Shown: positions 27,665-36,200 of the stretch, piece after piece
Layout: the number at the start of each line of letters is the position of its first letter
How positions within the stretch are numbered: the first letter of the stretch is position 1
NCBI GenBank assembly: GCA_016871315.1
Contig: VFZE01000044.1
Location: forward strand, 1 to 50,931
DNA length: 50,931 nucleotides
Direction: 5' to 3'
Source: Acidimicrobiia bacterium
GTDB lineage: Bacteria > Acidobacteriota > Terriglobia > Bryobacterales > Bryobacteraceae
The notes under the pieces: generated by a model
What the model was told of the DNA's origin: nothing
Database searches by the model: none
Seen by the model: the letters and a program-made list of their open reading frames with translations, nothing else
Program-made: the position numbers and the translations under genes

Positions 27665-28276
27665 ATGCCTGCTCCCCAAATTGTTCCTGCGCCCCGCAAG
27701 CGGACTGTCGCGCTGGATGCCGGCGCGGCCGATAATCTGCGCTTTATCCGGCAGACCATGGAGCGCTCGGCGCTGTTCACTTCGCTGCCCGGAGTGGGGG
27801 CGATGGCGATCGGGATTACGGCGGTTGCGGCGGCTTGGGTGGCGGCGGGCAAGGATCATTCCGGATGGCTGACGGTATGGCTGGGGGAGGCCTGCGTCGC
27901 GGTGCTGATCGCGGTGATCACGACGGCGGAGAAGATCCGGCGCGCGGGCGCGGCGTCATCGCATGGGCCGCTGTGGAATTTTCTGCTGGGGTTGACGCCT
28001 CCGTTTCTGGCGGGCGCGCTGCTGACGGCGGCGCTGCACGGGCGCGGGGAGGATTGGGCGATTCCAGGTATGTGGCTGCTGCTCTATGGCTGCGGCATCA
28101 CCACCGGGGGCGCGTTTTCCATCCGCATCGTGCCAGTGATGGGCGTATGCTTCATGTCGCTAGGCGCGGTGACGCTGTTCACGGGCCCAACCTGGGACAA
28201 CGTGATGCTGGCGGCGGGGTTCGGCGGACTGCACATTCTGTTCGGTGCGATTGTCACCTGGAGGTACGGTGGGTAA
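27665..28276 (+). CDS. Conserved membrane protein of unknown function next to a winged-helix regulator
   Basis: A 203-residue protein. The N-terminal 35 residues are soluble (LRFIRQTMERSALFTSLPG), followed by five or six hydrophobic segments (about 43-60, 67-85, 101-120, 131-150, 157-172 and 178-196). No catalytic motif is recognised. Genes of this shape beside a small winged-helix protein are common in Acidobacteriota, so a linked signalling or stress role is possible but unproven. The stop overlaps the GTG start of the regulator by eight bases, implying coupled translation. Confidence 0.75.
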   Translation: MPAPQIVPAPRKRTVALDAGAADNLRFIRQTMERSALFTSLPGVGAMAIGITAVAAAWVAAGKDHSGWLTVWLGEACVAVLIAVITTAEKIRRAGAASSHGPLWNFLLGLTPPFLAGALLTAALHGRGEDWAIPGMWLLLYGCGITTGGAFSIRIVPVMGVCFMSLGAVTLFTGPTWDNVMLAAGFGGLHILFGAIVTWRYGG

Positions 28277-28655
28277 GCAGGCGGCAGGATCGAAGGCGCA
28301 GGATCGGAGTTCGGGGCCGGCGCGGAGGCGGCTGGAGACGATTGAAGGCAATCCGGCGCTGCAACTGGACCGCGTGATCCATGAGCGGACGCGTCTGGCG
28401 ATCATGAGCGCGCTGGCTGCGGGCGGGACGCAGACGTTCAACGGATTGAAGGCGCTGCTGGAGGTGACCGACGGGAACCTGAGCATACATTGCCGGCGGC
28501 TGGAGGAGGCGGGCTACATCGTGTGCGAGAAGACGTTCGAGAACCGGATGCCGAAAACGAGCTACAAGCTGTCTAGTGAAGGGAGGCGGGCGATGGAGCG
28601 GTATTTGCAGCACATGGAGGCGTTGATTGAAGGGGCGCGGGAGGGCGGAGAGTAG
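28269..28655 (+). CDS. Winged-helix transcriptional regulator (MarR/ArsR-like, HTH_34 type)
   Basis: Small DNA-binding protein of about 128 residues. A basic, disordered N-terminus is followed by a winged helix: HERTRLAIMSALAAGGTQTF, then NGLKALLEVTDGNLSIHCRR (recognition helix region), then LEEAGYIVCEKTF and a wing with KTSYKLSSEGRRAMERYLQ. The GTG at 28269 has TGGAGGT upstream; the frame is open from 28245. It is coupled to the membrane protein gene by overlap. The family usually represses its own operon; the GCAAAGTACTTG-containing repeat at 27609-27630 is the best candidate site. Confidence 0.85.
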   Translation: MGKQAAGSKAQDRSSGPARRRLETIEGNPALQLDRVIHERTRLAIMSALAAGGTQTFNGLKALLEVTDGNLSIHCRRLEEAGYIVCEKTFENRMPKTSYKLSSEGRRAMERYLQHMEALIEGAREGGE

Positions 28656-28684
28656 GCGGGGAATTTTTTTTGGAGGTTCACTTT

Positions 28685-29419
28685 ATGGAGCAAAGTACTT
28701 GTTGTACAGCCGACGGCATTCACGTCGCGATCATCATGGACGGCAACGGCCGCTGGGCGCAACATCGCGGACGGCCGCGCACGGAAGGACACCTGGCCGG
28801 CGCGGCGGCCGTGCGGCGGACGGTGGAGGCGGCGCTGGAGCTAGGCATCGGCACGCTCACGCTGCACGCCTTCTCTTCGGACAATTGGAAGCGGCCCGAA
28901 CAGGAGACGGGACCGCTGATGGAACTGTTCGAGGAGTATCTGCGCGGCCAGATCCAGAGGCTGGTGGACAACGGCGTGAGACTGCACGTGGCGGGGCGGC
29001 GCGACCGGCTGCAGGCGCCGCTGGTGGAGGCGATTGAAGCCGTGGAGGAGGCGACGCGTGGCAGGCGGCGGCTGTATCTGCGGCTGGCGGTGGATTATTC
29101 AGCGCGCCATGCGTTGTGGCAGGCGGCGCGGATGTGCGGGACCGCCGACGAGATGCCGGTGTTCGAACGGCTGCTGGCGCGTGCGGTTCACGAAGAGGAG
29201 CCGGCGCCGAACGTGGACCTGCTGATCCGCACCGGCGGGGAGCAGCGGCTGAGCGACCTGTTCGGCTGGGAGTGCGCGCATGCGGAGCTGCTGTTCCTGC
29301 CGGTGCTGTGGCCGGATTTCGGGGCGGAGGATTTGCGGGAGGCGCTCCAGGAGTTCCAGCGCCGTGAGCGGCGGTTCGGGGCGCTGGTTCCGGAAACAGG
29401 CGTGGAGAGCTTGGTATGA
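28685..29419 (+). CDS. uppS: Isoprenyl (undecaprenyl diphosphate) synthase
   Basis: Cis-prenyltransferase that extends farnesyl diphosphate with isopentenyl units to make the lipid carrier for cell-wall and polysaccharide synthesis. The 244-residue protein shows HVAIIMDGNGRWA with the catalytic aspartate (D19), the FSSDNWKRP loop, and the substrate-binding DLLIRTGGEQRLSDLFGW followed by AELLFLPVLWPDF. The ATG at 28685 lies eight bases after GGAGG; an upstream in-frame TTG is less likely. The stop overlaps the next gene by ATGA. It could be a second cis-prenyltransferase copy with another chain length; sequence alone does not say. Confidence 0.93.
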   Translation: MEQSTCCTADGIHVAIIMDGNGRWAQHRGRPRTEGHLAGAAAVRRTVEAALELGIGTLTLHAFSSDNWKRPEQETGPLMELFEEYLRGQIQRLVDNGVRLHVAGRRDRLQAPLVEAIEAVEEATRGRRRLYLRLAVDYSARHALWQAARMCGTADEMPVFERLLARAVHEEEPAPNVDLLIRTGGEQRLSDLFGWECAHAELLFLPVLWPDFGAEDLREALQEFQRRERRFGALVPETGVESLV

Positions 29420-30594
29420 GCACAACCATTATCCGGCGCGTGCTGAAGAACGAAACCCGGCAAAGGCTGGAGTTTTTAAACTTGACGCCGCGGATCGAAG
29501 AGGTGGTGAGCGAGAGCGGCATTGGCGAGGGCACGGTGATGGTGCAATCGCTGCATTCGACGGCGGCGACCATTCTGAATGAATGGCAGGAGGCTCTGCT
29601 CGACGATCTGCGCCGGATGATGGAGGCGGCGGTTCCGGCCGGCGGCGGTTGGCGCCACGACGATCCGCGCTATTCCGACTGCACGCGTGCGAACGCGGTG
29701 TCGCATCTGCGGGCGATGCTGCTGGGGCCGGGCGTCATGCTGCCGGTGGTGGACGGGCGTTTGGTGCGTGGCACGTGGCAGAGCATCATCCTGGCGGAGA
29801 TGGACGGTCCGCGGACGTGCTCGGTTTCGGTGCAGGTGATGGGGGTTGAGCAGCCGAGGGTGCGGGCGTCGGAGGAGTGGGAGGCGTGGTTCCGGCGGAG
29901 CCTGGAGAATCCGCCGGAGATTCCGTGGGAGAGCGCCGCGCGGATCACGGACGAGGAGCGGGAGCGGATCCGCGCCTCAATACAAGAGTTTCAACTGGGC
30001 GAGCAATCGGAGGGGCGTCACCTGCGGCAGGCGGCGCGCGAGTATGCGCGGCGCAGCGGAGACGCGGCCTATGCGCGGGGGACGGAGTTGTTTATCCGGG
30101 AGGAGCAGGGCCATGCGGCGCTGCTGGGACGGTTCATGGATCTTGCGGGCATCGCGCGGGTGAGGCATACGTGGGTGGATGCGGTGTTCCGGCACGTGCG
30201 CAAGTTGGCGGGGCTGGAGACTTCGATTTGCGTGCTCTTGACGGCGGAGCTGATCGCGAAGGTCTACTATCCGGCGCTGGCGGCCGCCACCGGCTGCCCA
30301 GCGCTGCGGGCGATTTGTGCGCGAATCAGCAAGGACGAGGGGAGCCACGTGCAGTTTCATTGCGAGCGGCTGGCGATGATGCGGGCCAGGCGTGCACCGG
30401 TACGGACTTGCGTGGCGCTGGCGCTACAGCGCCTGCTGCTGGCCGGTGCGGCGGCGGTGGTCTGGTTCCACCATGAGCCCGTGCTGCGGGTCACGCACAG
30501 CTCCATGGCCGATTATTGGCGCTGTTGCCAGTTGGAGTTCCGCGCCGCCTTCCATTCCGGCGGGCGGCGGCCCGTCTTGGCCGAGTCAAATTGA
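29416..30594 (+). CDS. Fusion of YjbQ-family domain and ferritin-like di-iron domain
   Basis: A 392-residue two-domain protein. Residues 1-146 form a complete YjbQ/UPF0047 domain: SLHSTAATILNEWQEALL (45-62), ANAVSHLRAMLLGPG (92-106), LPVVDGRLVRGTWQSIILAE (109-128) and MDGPRTCSV. After a linker, residues about 170-375 form a four-helix ferritin-like domain with E-x-x-H at 230-233 (IREEQGHAALL), a glutamate at 278 (LLTAELIAKVYY) and E-x-x-H at 308-311 (SKDEGSHVQF), as expected for a di-iron site. The frame is continuous with no sign of a sequencing join. The start overlaps uppS by ATGA. The YjbQ family has reported weak thiamine-phosphate synthase activity; the true role of either domain here is unknown. 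Confidence 0.85.
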   Translation: MSTTIIRRVLKNETRQRLEFLNLTPRIEEVVSESGIGEGTVMVQSLHSTAATILNEWQEALLDDLRRMMEAAVPAGGGWRHDDPRYSDCTRANAVSHLRAMLLGPGVMLPVVDGRLVRGTWQSIILAEMDGPRTCSVSVQVMGVEQPRVRASEEWEAWFRRSLENPPEIPWESAARITDEERERIRASIQEFQLGEQSEGRHLRQAAREYARRSGDAAYARGTELFIREEQGHAALLGRFMDLAGIARVRHTWVDAVFRHVRKLAGLETSICVLLTAELIAKVYYPALAAATGCPALRAICARISKDEGSHVQFHCERLAMMRARRAPVRTCVALALQRLLLAGAAAVVWFHHEPVLRVTHSSMADYWRCCQLEFRAAFHSGGRRPVLAESN

Positions 30595-30608
30595 TCCGGG
30601 CCGGGCAG

Positions 30609-30629
30609 TCAGGCCTGGTGGAGTCTCAT
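30609..30629 (-). other. Orphan ribosome binding site and start codon
   Basis: On the minus strand AAGGAGGAACC precedes ATG (30627-30629), but the frame stops after six codons (MRLHQA). A good initiation region without a gene behind it suggests that the body of a minus-strand gene has been deleted, with the downstream side now the end of the YjbQ-ferritin gene. Confidence 0.35.
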
Positions 30630-30662
30630 GGTTCGGTTCCTCCTTCCGGATCGAAGATTCCT

Positions 30663-30857
30663 TCAATGGGTAGAGAGAAAAGTTTCGAGATGGAGAAGGC
30701 GAGCGGCAGGCTGGGATCGTACACAGATGAGGGGCACCGGGAGCAGCCATCGATAGACTTCGATGCCGGCGGACTTGCGGATGAACTCGTTGCCGACCAA
30801 GGCGGCGGCGAACAGGACTCCCCAGAGGATTTGCGCTTTGGCCGGTTTGCCGCCGGT
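30663..30857 (-). pseudogene. Fragment of an unidentified membrane protein C-terminus
   Basis: A frame shifted relative to the DUF4159 fragment reads KPAKAQILWGVLFAAALVGN and continues EFIRKSAGIEVYRWLLPVPL before ICVRSQPAARLLHLETFLSTH and a stop. Two hydrophobic stretches suggest a membrane segment and an end-of-protein tail. The family is not recognised. It joins the DUF4159 fragment at about 30857 without a start codon of its own. Confidence 0.35.
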
Positions 30858-31224
30858 TGGGGAAGATGCGGCGCATGCCGGCTTCAAAACCGCTCCATTC
30901 CTCGGTGCCGAAGAAGGAATCGCACAGCAGGAAGCCGCCGCGGAGGAGATAGTCGCGAAGTTTGGCGGCCTGGGCATCGGTGAGCTGCCAGCTGCCGGGC
31001 ATGCCGACGTGGAGATAGGGCCAGTAGTAGATGTCGTCACCGTCGTCGGGATTGACGGGCTGTTCGACACTACGTATATCGAGGCGGGTGAGGCGGCGTA
31101 GAATGGCGGCGAAGGTGCGGTCGCCCTTGGGGTAGTCGACGGTCCAGTTGGAGCCGCGCGCGGCCAGCATGGCTACCGCCAGGGCAAAGAGCGAAGCTCG
31201 GCACAGGATTGCCACGTTCAGCAT
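30855..31224 (-). pseudogene. DUF4159-family gene, 3' half lost
   Basis: From an ATG at 31224 the frame has a signal peptide (LFALAVAMLAARGS) and the N-terminal half of a DUF4159 domain: NWTVDYPKGDRTFAAILRRL, PDDGDDIYYWPYLHVG, RDYLLRGGFLLCDSFFGTEE and FEAGMRRIFPN. Family character stops at residue 123. The frame runs on for 90 Arg/Pro-rich residues to 30586 without the second half of the domain. Intact members are usually exported proteins of 200-250 residues, so this copy is truncated and presumably inactive. Confidence 0.75.
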
Positions 31225-31364
31225 AGGCGAATCGTGAAGCGGGGACGGTTACGCCTAGGCGGCCTGTTCGATTTCGCGCGGGCGGCCGGAGGCGGCCGTG
31301 GGGAAGCAGCGGGCCGACTCCGGCGCCACCACCAGGCGCGGGGCAAGCGCGGAAGGCGGCAGCG

Positions 31365-31620
31365 GCCGGCCGGCAGCGGGTGAATGATGACGCCCATGCG
31401 CTGAAGGCAACCGGCGAGCGGCGCCAGGCGCCTGGTCCAACCCTTGGCGCGTGAGGTGATGAGCGCCTCGACGCGCACGCCGCGGGCGACGGCGTCGCCA
31501 AGCTCGCTGAGGATTTCCAGGTCGTCACAGCGGAATACTGACAACCGCAGCGACTTTTCGGCGGAGCGGATGGCGAGGCCGGCGGGTTGCAAGGGGAATG
31601 GGGCATCAACAACTCTGATC
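31365..31620 (-). pseudogene. Phospholipase D-like domain fragment
   Basis: The minus strand reads RVVDAPFPLQPAGLAIRSAE, then SLRLSVFRCDDLEILSEL, then GVRVEALITSRAKGWTRRLA and GVIIHPLP. This is the start of a PLD-superfamily domain (cardiolipin synthase or PLDc_2 style: 'I..A..sl.l..f...d..il..L..A..RGV.V..L.t'). The catalytic H-x-K-x4-D motif that should follow is not found in any frame. No start codon fits the 5' end. Decayed remnant. Confidence 0.55.
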
Positions 31621-31970
31621 TGTACCGAATGCAGAGTTCGACCGAATTCCGGTTTCTTCCTTGGGACAAGGATGTGACCTTCGGCGGCAATGTGCTGATC
31701 CGCAGGCTGCTGTCGGGACCGGAGCTGATGGAGAATTATCTGAACTCGCTGGAGGAGTGCGCGAAGGCGGCGGGCGGCGCCGAGGGCTGGCTGGAAGCGG
31801 AGATCGAGCGGCAGTACAAACAGATCCGCGACGCGGCGATTCTGGATCCTCTCCGGCCATACTCATCCGCCGATTTTGAAGGCAGCGTGGATTATCTGCG
31901 TGCGTTTGCGTTTGATCGGGCCGAGCAGGTTTCCGATCAGGTGGAAGACGCGCGGGGGCCGCTGCGGTAG
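31605..31970 (+). pseudogene. CotH-kinase-family C-terminal fragment
   Basis: The plus strand reads NNSDLYRMQSSTEFRFLPWD followed by KDVTFGGNVLIRRLLSGPEL. The F-x-P-W-D-x-D-x-T-F-G block is typical of CotH-like kinase domains, with a helical tail (AEGWLEAEIERQYKQIRDA) to the stop at 31970. The first two thirds of such a protein, with the ATP-binding part, are absent. The frame begins abruptly where it meets the head-to-head PLD fragment. Non-functional remnant. Confidence 0.6.
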
Positions 31971-32027
31971 TTTTGGAATAGAATGTGGGGGAATCGTGGT
32001 GCCCAAGGCGCCACGGAAAGGGTTACC

Positions 32028-32160
32028 ATGTCACGCATGCTGCTGATTCTGGGCGCGGATCAGCTACAAGGGCAAGGTCAGCGGAGACGACATCAAGCTC
32101 ACGTCGTCGTTTGGAGATCAGGGCAACACGATCGAGTGGAGCGGGAAGCGGGTAAAGTAG
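32028..32160 (+). pseudogene. Internally deleted small gene (signal-peptide start joined to C-terminal end)
   Basis: An ATG at 32028 opens MSRMLLILGAD, which looks like the start of an exported protein. A second frame (32059-32160) reads ISYKGKVSGDDIKLTSSFGD then QGNTIEWSGKRVK and stops. That tail resembles the end of secreted proteins of the 'YkGkvsGd.ik' type. The two parts lie in different frames with a junction near 32057, as if the middle of one gene had been deleted. The family is not identified. Confidence 0.4.
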
Positions 32161-32164
32161 AGCT

Positions 32165-32270
32165 CCCGAGGCTACGGCCCGCCTCTGATCTGGAGCCTCT
32201 ATAGCCCGCCTACACTGAAGCTACGGCGGGCAGCCCTCTCCACGTCTACGGCTTGCCAGCCGTAGCCTTG
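32165..32270. repeat. Cluster of short inverted repeats (REP-like) beside tRNA-Leu
   Basis: GCTACGGC occurs at about 32172 and 32219, and CTACGGC again at 32246. GCCCGCC (about 32204) pairs with GGCGGGC downstream, and CTACGGCT-TGCC-AGCCGTAG (32246-32265) is a perfect 8-bp stem with a 4-base loop. The last stem lies 13 bases beyond the 3' end of the tRNA on the minus strand and might act as its terminator, although no U-run follows. Confidence 0.45.
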
Positions 32271-32278
32271 GTGAAGGC

Positions 32279-32365
32279 TGGTGCGGATGGAGGGACTTGA
32301 ACCCCCACGCCCTTGCGGGCGCTGGAACCTAAATCCAGTGCGTCTGCCAGTTCCGCCACATCCGC
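32279..32365 (-). tRNA. tRNA-Leu (anticodon UAG)
   Basis: The minus strand folds as a class II tRNA. The acceptor stem is GCGGATG/CATCCGC, the anticodon arm is CTGGA-TTTAGGT-TCCAG with TAG as anticodon, the long variable arm is GCGCCCGCAAGGGCGT, the T-arm contains GGTTCAAGTCC, and CCA is encoded at the 3' end (32279-32281). Length is 87 bases including CCA. Confidence 0.95.
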
Positions 32366-32454
32366 GCGGCATTGACATGATAGCAGGCCTGTGTGTGTAC
32401 GAAGTGCGAAGGGCGCATCATTTCACATTGCGGAATTGTCTGTGTCATTTTCTC

Positions 32455-32484
32455 TTGACAGTCTTGTCCTGGCGTTGATAGCAT
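32455..32484 (+). promoter_or_regulatory. Promoter candidate for the IclR-type regulator
   Basis: A perfect TTGACA (32455-32460) and TAGCAT (32479-32484) are 18 bases apart, ending 18 bases before the ATG at 32503. The -10 box matches consensus at four of six positions. Confidence 0.45.
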
Positions 32485-32502
32485 CTTCGGCATTGCTAAA
32501 GC

Positions 32503-33222
32503 ATGCTCGCCGTGAAACCGAAATCCGACGCCGGCGCCGTCAAGGTCGTCTCAAAAGCTTTTGCTCTTCTGGAGACGTTGCAGAATTCCTCTTCAGGTAC
32601 GGGACTGTCCGAGCTGGCTTCCGCCGTGCGCCTTCCCAAACCCACCGCTCATCGCATACTCCGGACTCTGGAAGGGCTCGGCTATGTCGAAGGCAACCAG
32701 GGCGTCTATCGGACCACCGACAAGCTGAAGGAACTCGGCCATCCGCCGGAGAGCGCGCTGGTGCGCAAGCTGGCGCGGCCGGCGATGGCAAGGATTCTGG
32801 CGGAATTCGAGCAGACGGTGAACTTCGCGGTGCTCGAAAACGGCCAACTCATTTACCGGGACATGCTGGAGGGGCTGCGGTCCATGCGGATGCAGTCGAC
32901 GCCTGGCATCCATCTGTCGCTCACCAAGACGGCGCTGGGCAGGAGCATCGTAGCGCACTGGCCGGCCGAGGCCAGCGGACTGCCGGCGGAGATGTATGCG
33001 CAAATCCGCAGGAAAGGCTACGCGTTGGATCTGGAGGAGAGCGAGCCAGGGTTGTGTTGCGTGGGAGCGGCGATCTTGGGCCGCGACGGGCGGCCGGTGG
33101 CGGCGATCAGCGTCAGCGGATCCTCCGCCGTGCTGCGCGAGGAAGTGATCCGCCGGGCAGGGGGAAAGCTGCGGCGGGAATGCGAGGAGATTTCGAAAGC
33201 GCTCGGCTGGAACCGGGCCTGA
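32503..33222 (+). CDS. IclR-family transcriptional regulator
   Basis: Regulator of 239 residues. An N-terminal winged helix (VVSKAFALLETLQ, GLSELASAVRLPKPTAHRIL, RTLEGLGYVE) is followed by the IclR effector domain with HLSLTKTALGRSIVAHWPAE, a GYALDLEESEPGLCCVGAAI block and PVAAISVSGSSA. These are the conserved positions of the family. IclR proteins bind small acids or aromatic metabolites and usually control neighbouring uptake or breakdown genes. The receptor gene starts 16 bases downstream and may be its target or co-transcribed partner; this is inferred from position only. Confidence 0.92.
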   Translation: MLAVKPKSDAGAVKVVSKAFALLETLQNSSSGTGLSELASAVRLPKPTAHRILRTLEGLGYVEGNQGVYRTTDKLKELGHPPESALVRKLARPAMARILAEFEQTVNFAVLENGQLIYRDMLEGLRSMRMQSTPGIHLSLTKTALGRSIVAHWPAEASGLPAEMYAQIRRKGYALDLEESEPGLCCVGAAILGRDGRPVAAISVSGSSAVLREEVIRRAGGKLRRECEEISKALGWNRA

Positions 33223-33238
33223 GGAAGGGAGAACTGGG

Positions 33239-36200
33239 ATGCGACTCCTGATGAAACTGTCGGCGATATGGATGGCTGCGTGTCTGGGCGCGCAGACAAC
33301 CGGCACGGCGACGCTTGTGGGAAAGGTGGAGGACACAAGCGGCGCCGTCGTGGTGGGGGCGAAGGTGGCGGCCCGTAACCTGGAGCGCGGCTTTGTCTTC
33401 GAGACCCAAGCCAATCAGAACGGCGACTACTATTTGCCGAACCTGCAATCGGGCTCCTATGAGTTGAAAGTGGAGGCGCAGGGTTTCAAGAGCTTTCTGC
33501 GCAGCGGCATCGTGCTGCGCATCAATGAATCGCCGCGCATCGACGTGAGGCTGGAGTTGGGCAGCATCACCGAATCGATCCAGGTGGACGCGCGGCCGCC
33601 GCTGCTGGAGACGGAAACGACGGGGAACGGGCAGATCCTGGAGGCGGAACTGGTGGAGCGGCTGCCGGTGATGCAGAAGTTCGTGCACCGCGTGCTTCTG
33701 TACATGCCGGGGATGACCAACATCAACGGGCAGCACGCGCTGGGGCAGCGCCAGCGTGCCATCGGCTACACGATGGACGGCGTGAACGGCAAGGAGCCGG
33801 TGGTGGGCCAGGTGGGCGACTTCCGGCGGTCCATGATCGCGAGCCTGGATTCGATCCAGGAGTTCAAGATGTGGACGTCGGGGACGCCGGCCGAGTTCGG
33901 CCATTCCGCGGGTGGCCTGTTGAGCGTGGTGTTCAAGAGCGGCGGCAACCAGTTTCACGGCTCGGTGGAGGACCGCTACACTAACGGGAAGCTGATCCAC
34001 CGCGCGTATCTGGAGCAGCTGCCGCGGACGGGCCAGTTCGACTATCACGAGTGGGGGGCGACGGCGTCGGGACCGATTGTGAAGAACAAGACGTTCTGGT
34101 TTTTCGGCTTCCAGCAGCATTATGAGAAGCTGTCCGAGACGTTCATCGGCGACGTGCCGAGTCCGGAGATGTATGCCGGCGATTTCAGCTTCGGCGGGCG
34201 CGGCTTTCCGGTTTACGATCCGAACTCGACGCGTCAGGAAGGCACGGCTTGGGTACGAGATCCGTTCCCGGGCAACCGGATTCCACAGGCGCGGTTTGAT
34301 CCGGTCGCGCGCAAGTTGATGGCGGAAAACCCGTGGCGGGAGCAGACCGAGCCTGGAACCCTGACTCCGAACGGACCTACCTTCAACCTGGTGATCCCGG
34401 CCTTCGGCGGGTTCGATTTTCAGCGCTTTGACGGCAAGATCGACCACCAGTTTTCGGCGGTTCACAAGCTGTTCGGACGCTATTCCCGCGTGCGGCACCG
34501 CAACGAGAGCCGTCCGGTGCGCACGCTGCACCGCGCGACGCTATTCGGAAACGTGTTTGTGGAGCCGACCGATCAGCACAATATCGTGATCTCGGATACC
34601 TACACGATCAGCCCGACGATGATCAACGAAGCGCGTCTCGGCTTCAACCGCAGGCTGTTTATCTCGACGCCGGAAAGCTTCGGGCAGGATTGGGCGGGAA
34701 AGTTGGGAATTCCCAACGCGGGGCCGGAGACATTTCCGGACTTCCGGAACTCCGGTGGGGGGATGTTCTTCGGGCTAGGTCCCGGCGGGCGCGCCGTGGA
34801 GGTGGCCGAGGACTTCACGTTTCAGGAGAACTTCACCAAGGTGATGTCCAAGCACACGATGAAGTTCGGGTACGAGATGATCCGCACGCGGTACAACTCG
34901 ACAGGCCGCGCGCTGCCATCCGGGCAGTACCGGATGGGCGGCACCGAGTTTCCGTTCCGGCCGAACACGGGCAACTCGTTCGCTTCGCTGTTATTGGGGA
35001 CGGTGGTGCGGTCGGATTTCACGATCAACACGGCGACGTGGCTGCCACGCTGGTGGTCGCACGGCTGGTATTTGCAGGACTCCTGGCGTCCGGTGCGCAA
35101 CGTGACGCTGGAGCTGGGGCTGCGGTGGACGTATGAGTCGCCGTTCAGCACAAAGTACGGGCAACAGTCGCAGTTCGATCCCACGGTGCGCGATCCGCTG
35201 ACGGGCCGGATGGGTGCGATCGTGCACGGGCCGGGCCTGCTGGCCAAGCGGGATTTGAACAATTTCGCGCCGCGGTTCGGCGTGGCGTGGAACTTCCGTC
35301 CGGGCACGGTGTTCCGCGGCAGTTACGGCGTCACGCATGTGGATTTATACACGAATTCCACGGATCAGAACTTTGAAGAGTACCTGGCGACGGCGATCAT
35401 TCAGGCTCCCGTCGGTGATCCGCGCCATGCCTTCACGCTGAGCCAGGGTCCGCCGGCGCGGCAGTTCCGCCTGAATCCGGACGGTAGCGTACCGTTTCAG
35501 GGAACCAATTTCACCGGGCGGCATGCCTCCTGGTTCGACCCGGACATGCGCCTGCCCTATGTGCAGATGTGGTCGGCGGGATTCCAGCATCAGCTGACGC
35601 AGAGCTGGCTGGTGGAGCTGCTCTATCAGGGTTCATCGGGGGTCGGGCTGTTGAACAATTGGGACATGAACGTGGTGCCGCTGGACATTTCGCGAGACCC
35701 AGCCGTGCTGCTGAACCAGATTTTTCCGGCGGTGCAGAATTTCAAACCCTACACGCAGTTCGGCCAGATTCAGCACTATGCCAACTACGGGAACAACACG
35801 CACCACCAGGGGACGCTGCGGTTTGAGCGGCGCTACGCGCAGGGCATGACGCTGAACGCCTTCTACCAGTGGGGCAAGACGCTGAACAACGCCGAAGACG
35901 ACGGCGGCGCGGGCGGCATCACGTTCTACAACCGGTCGCTCGAAAAGGCGCGGGCGAACTACGACATCCGGCACCGCTTTGTGAGCGTGTTCACGCTGGA
36001 ACTGCCGTTCGGCAAGGGACGGAAGTGGATGAACGGGGGAGGGTGGAAGGATTGGGCGCTGGGAGGATGGGACGGCGCCTGGACGCAGACCTATCAAAGC
36101 GGCCCTCCGATGACGGTGAGCTTTGCGGGGAGTCCGCACCGCTATCTGCCGGGTGCGGCGCGGCCGAACTCGATTCTGCCGGCAAGCCAGGGCGTGGTGA

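Noticed and set aside
31995-32015. Stem-loop CGTGGTGCC-CAA-GGCGCCACG after the CotH fragment, considered as a terminator
   Set aside because: It has a G-U pair and no U-run, and follows a dead gene fragment; termination cannot be supported.
33113-34531. Minus-strand frame of 472 residues opposite the second receptor
   Set aside because: His/Arg/Leu-rich shadow without motifs; the opposite frame encodes the receptor plug and barrel.
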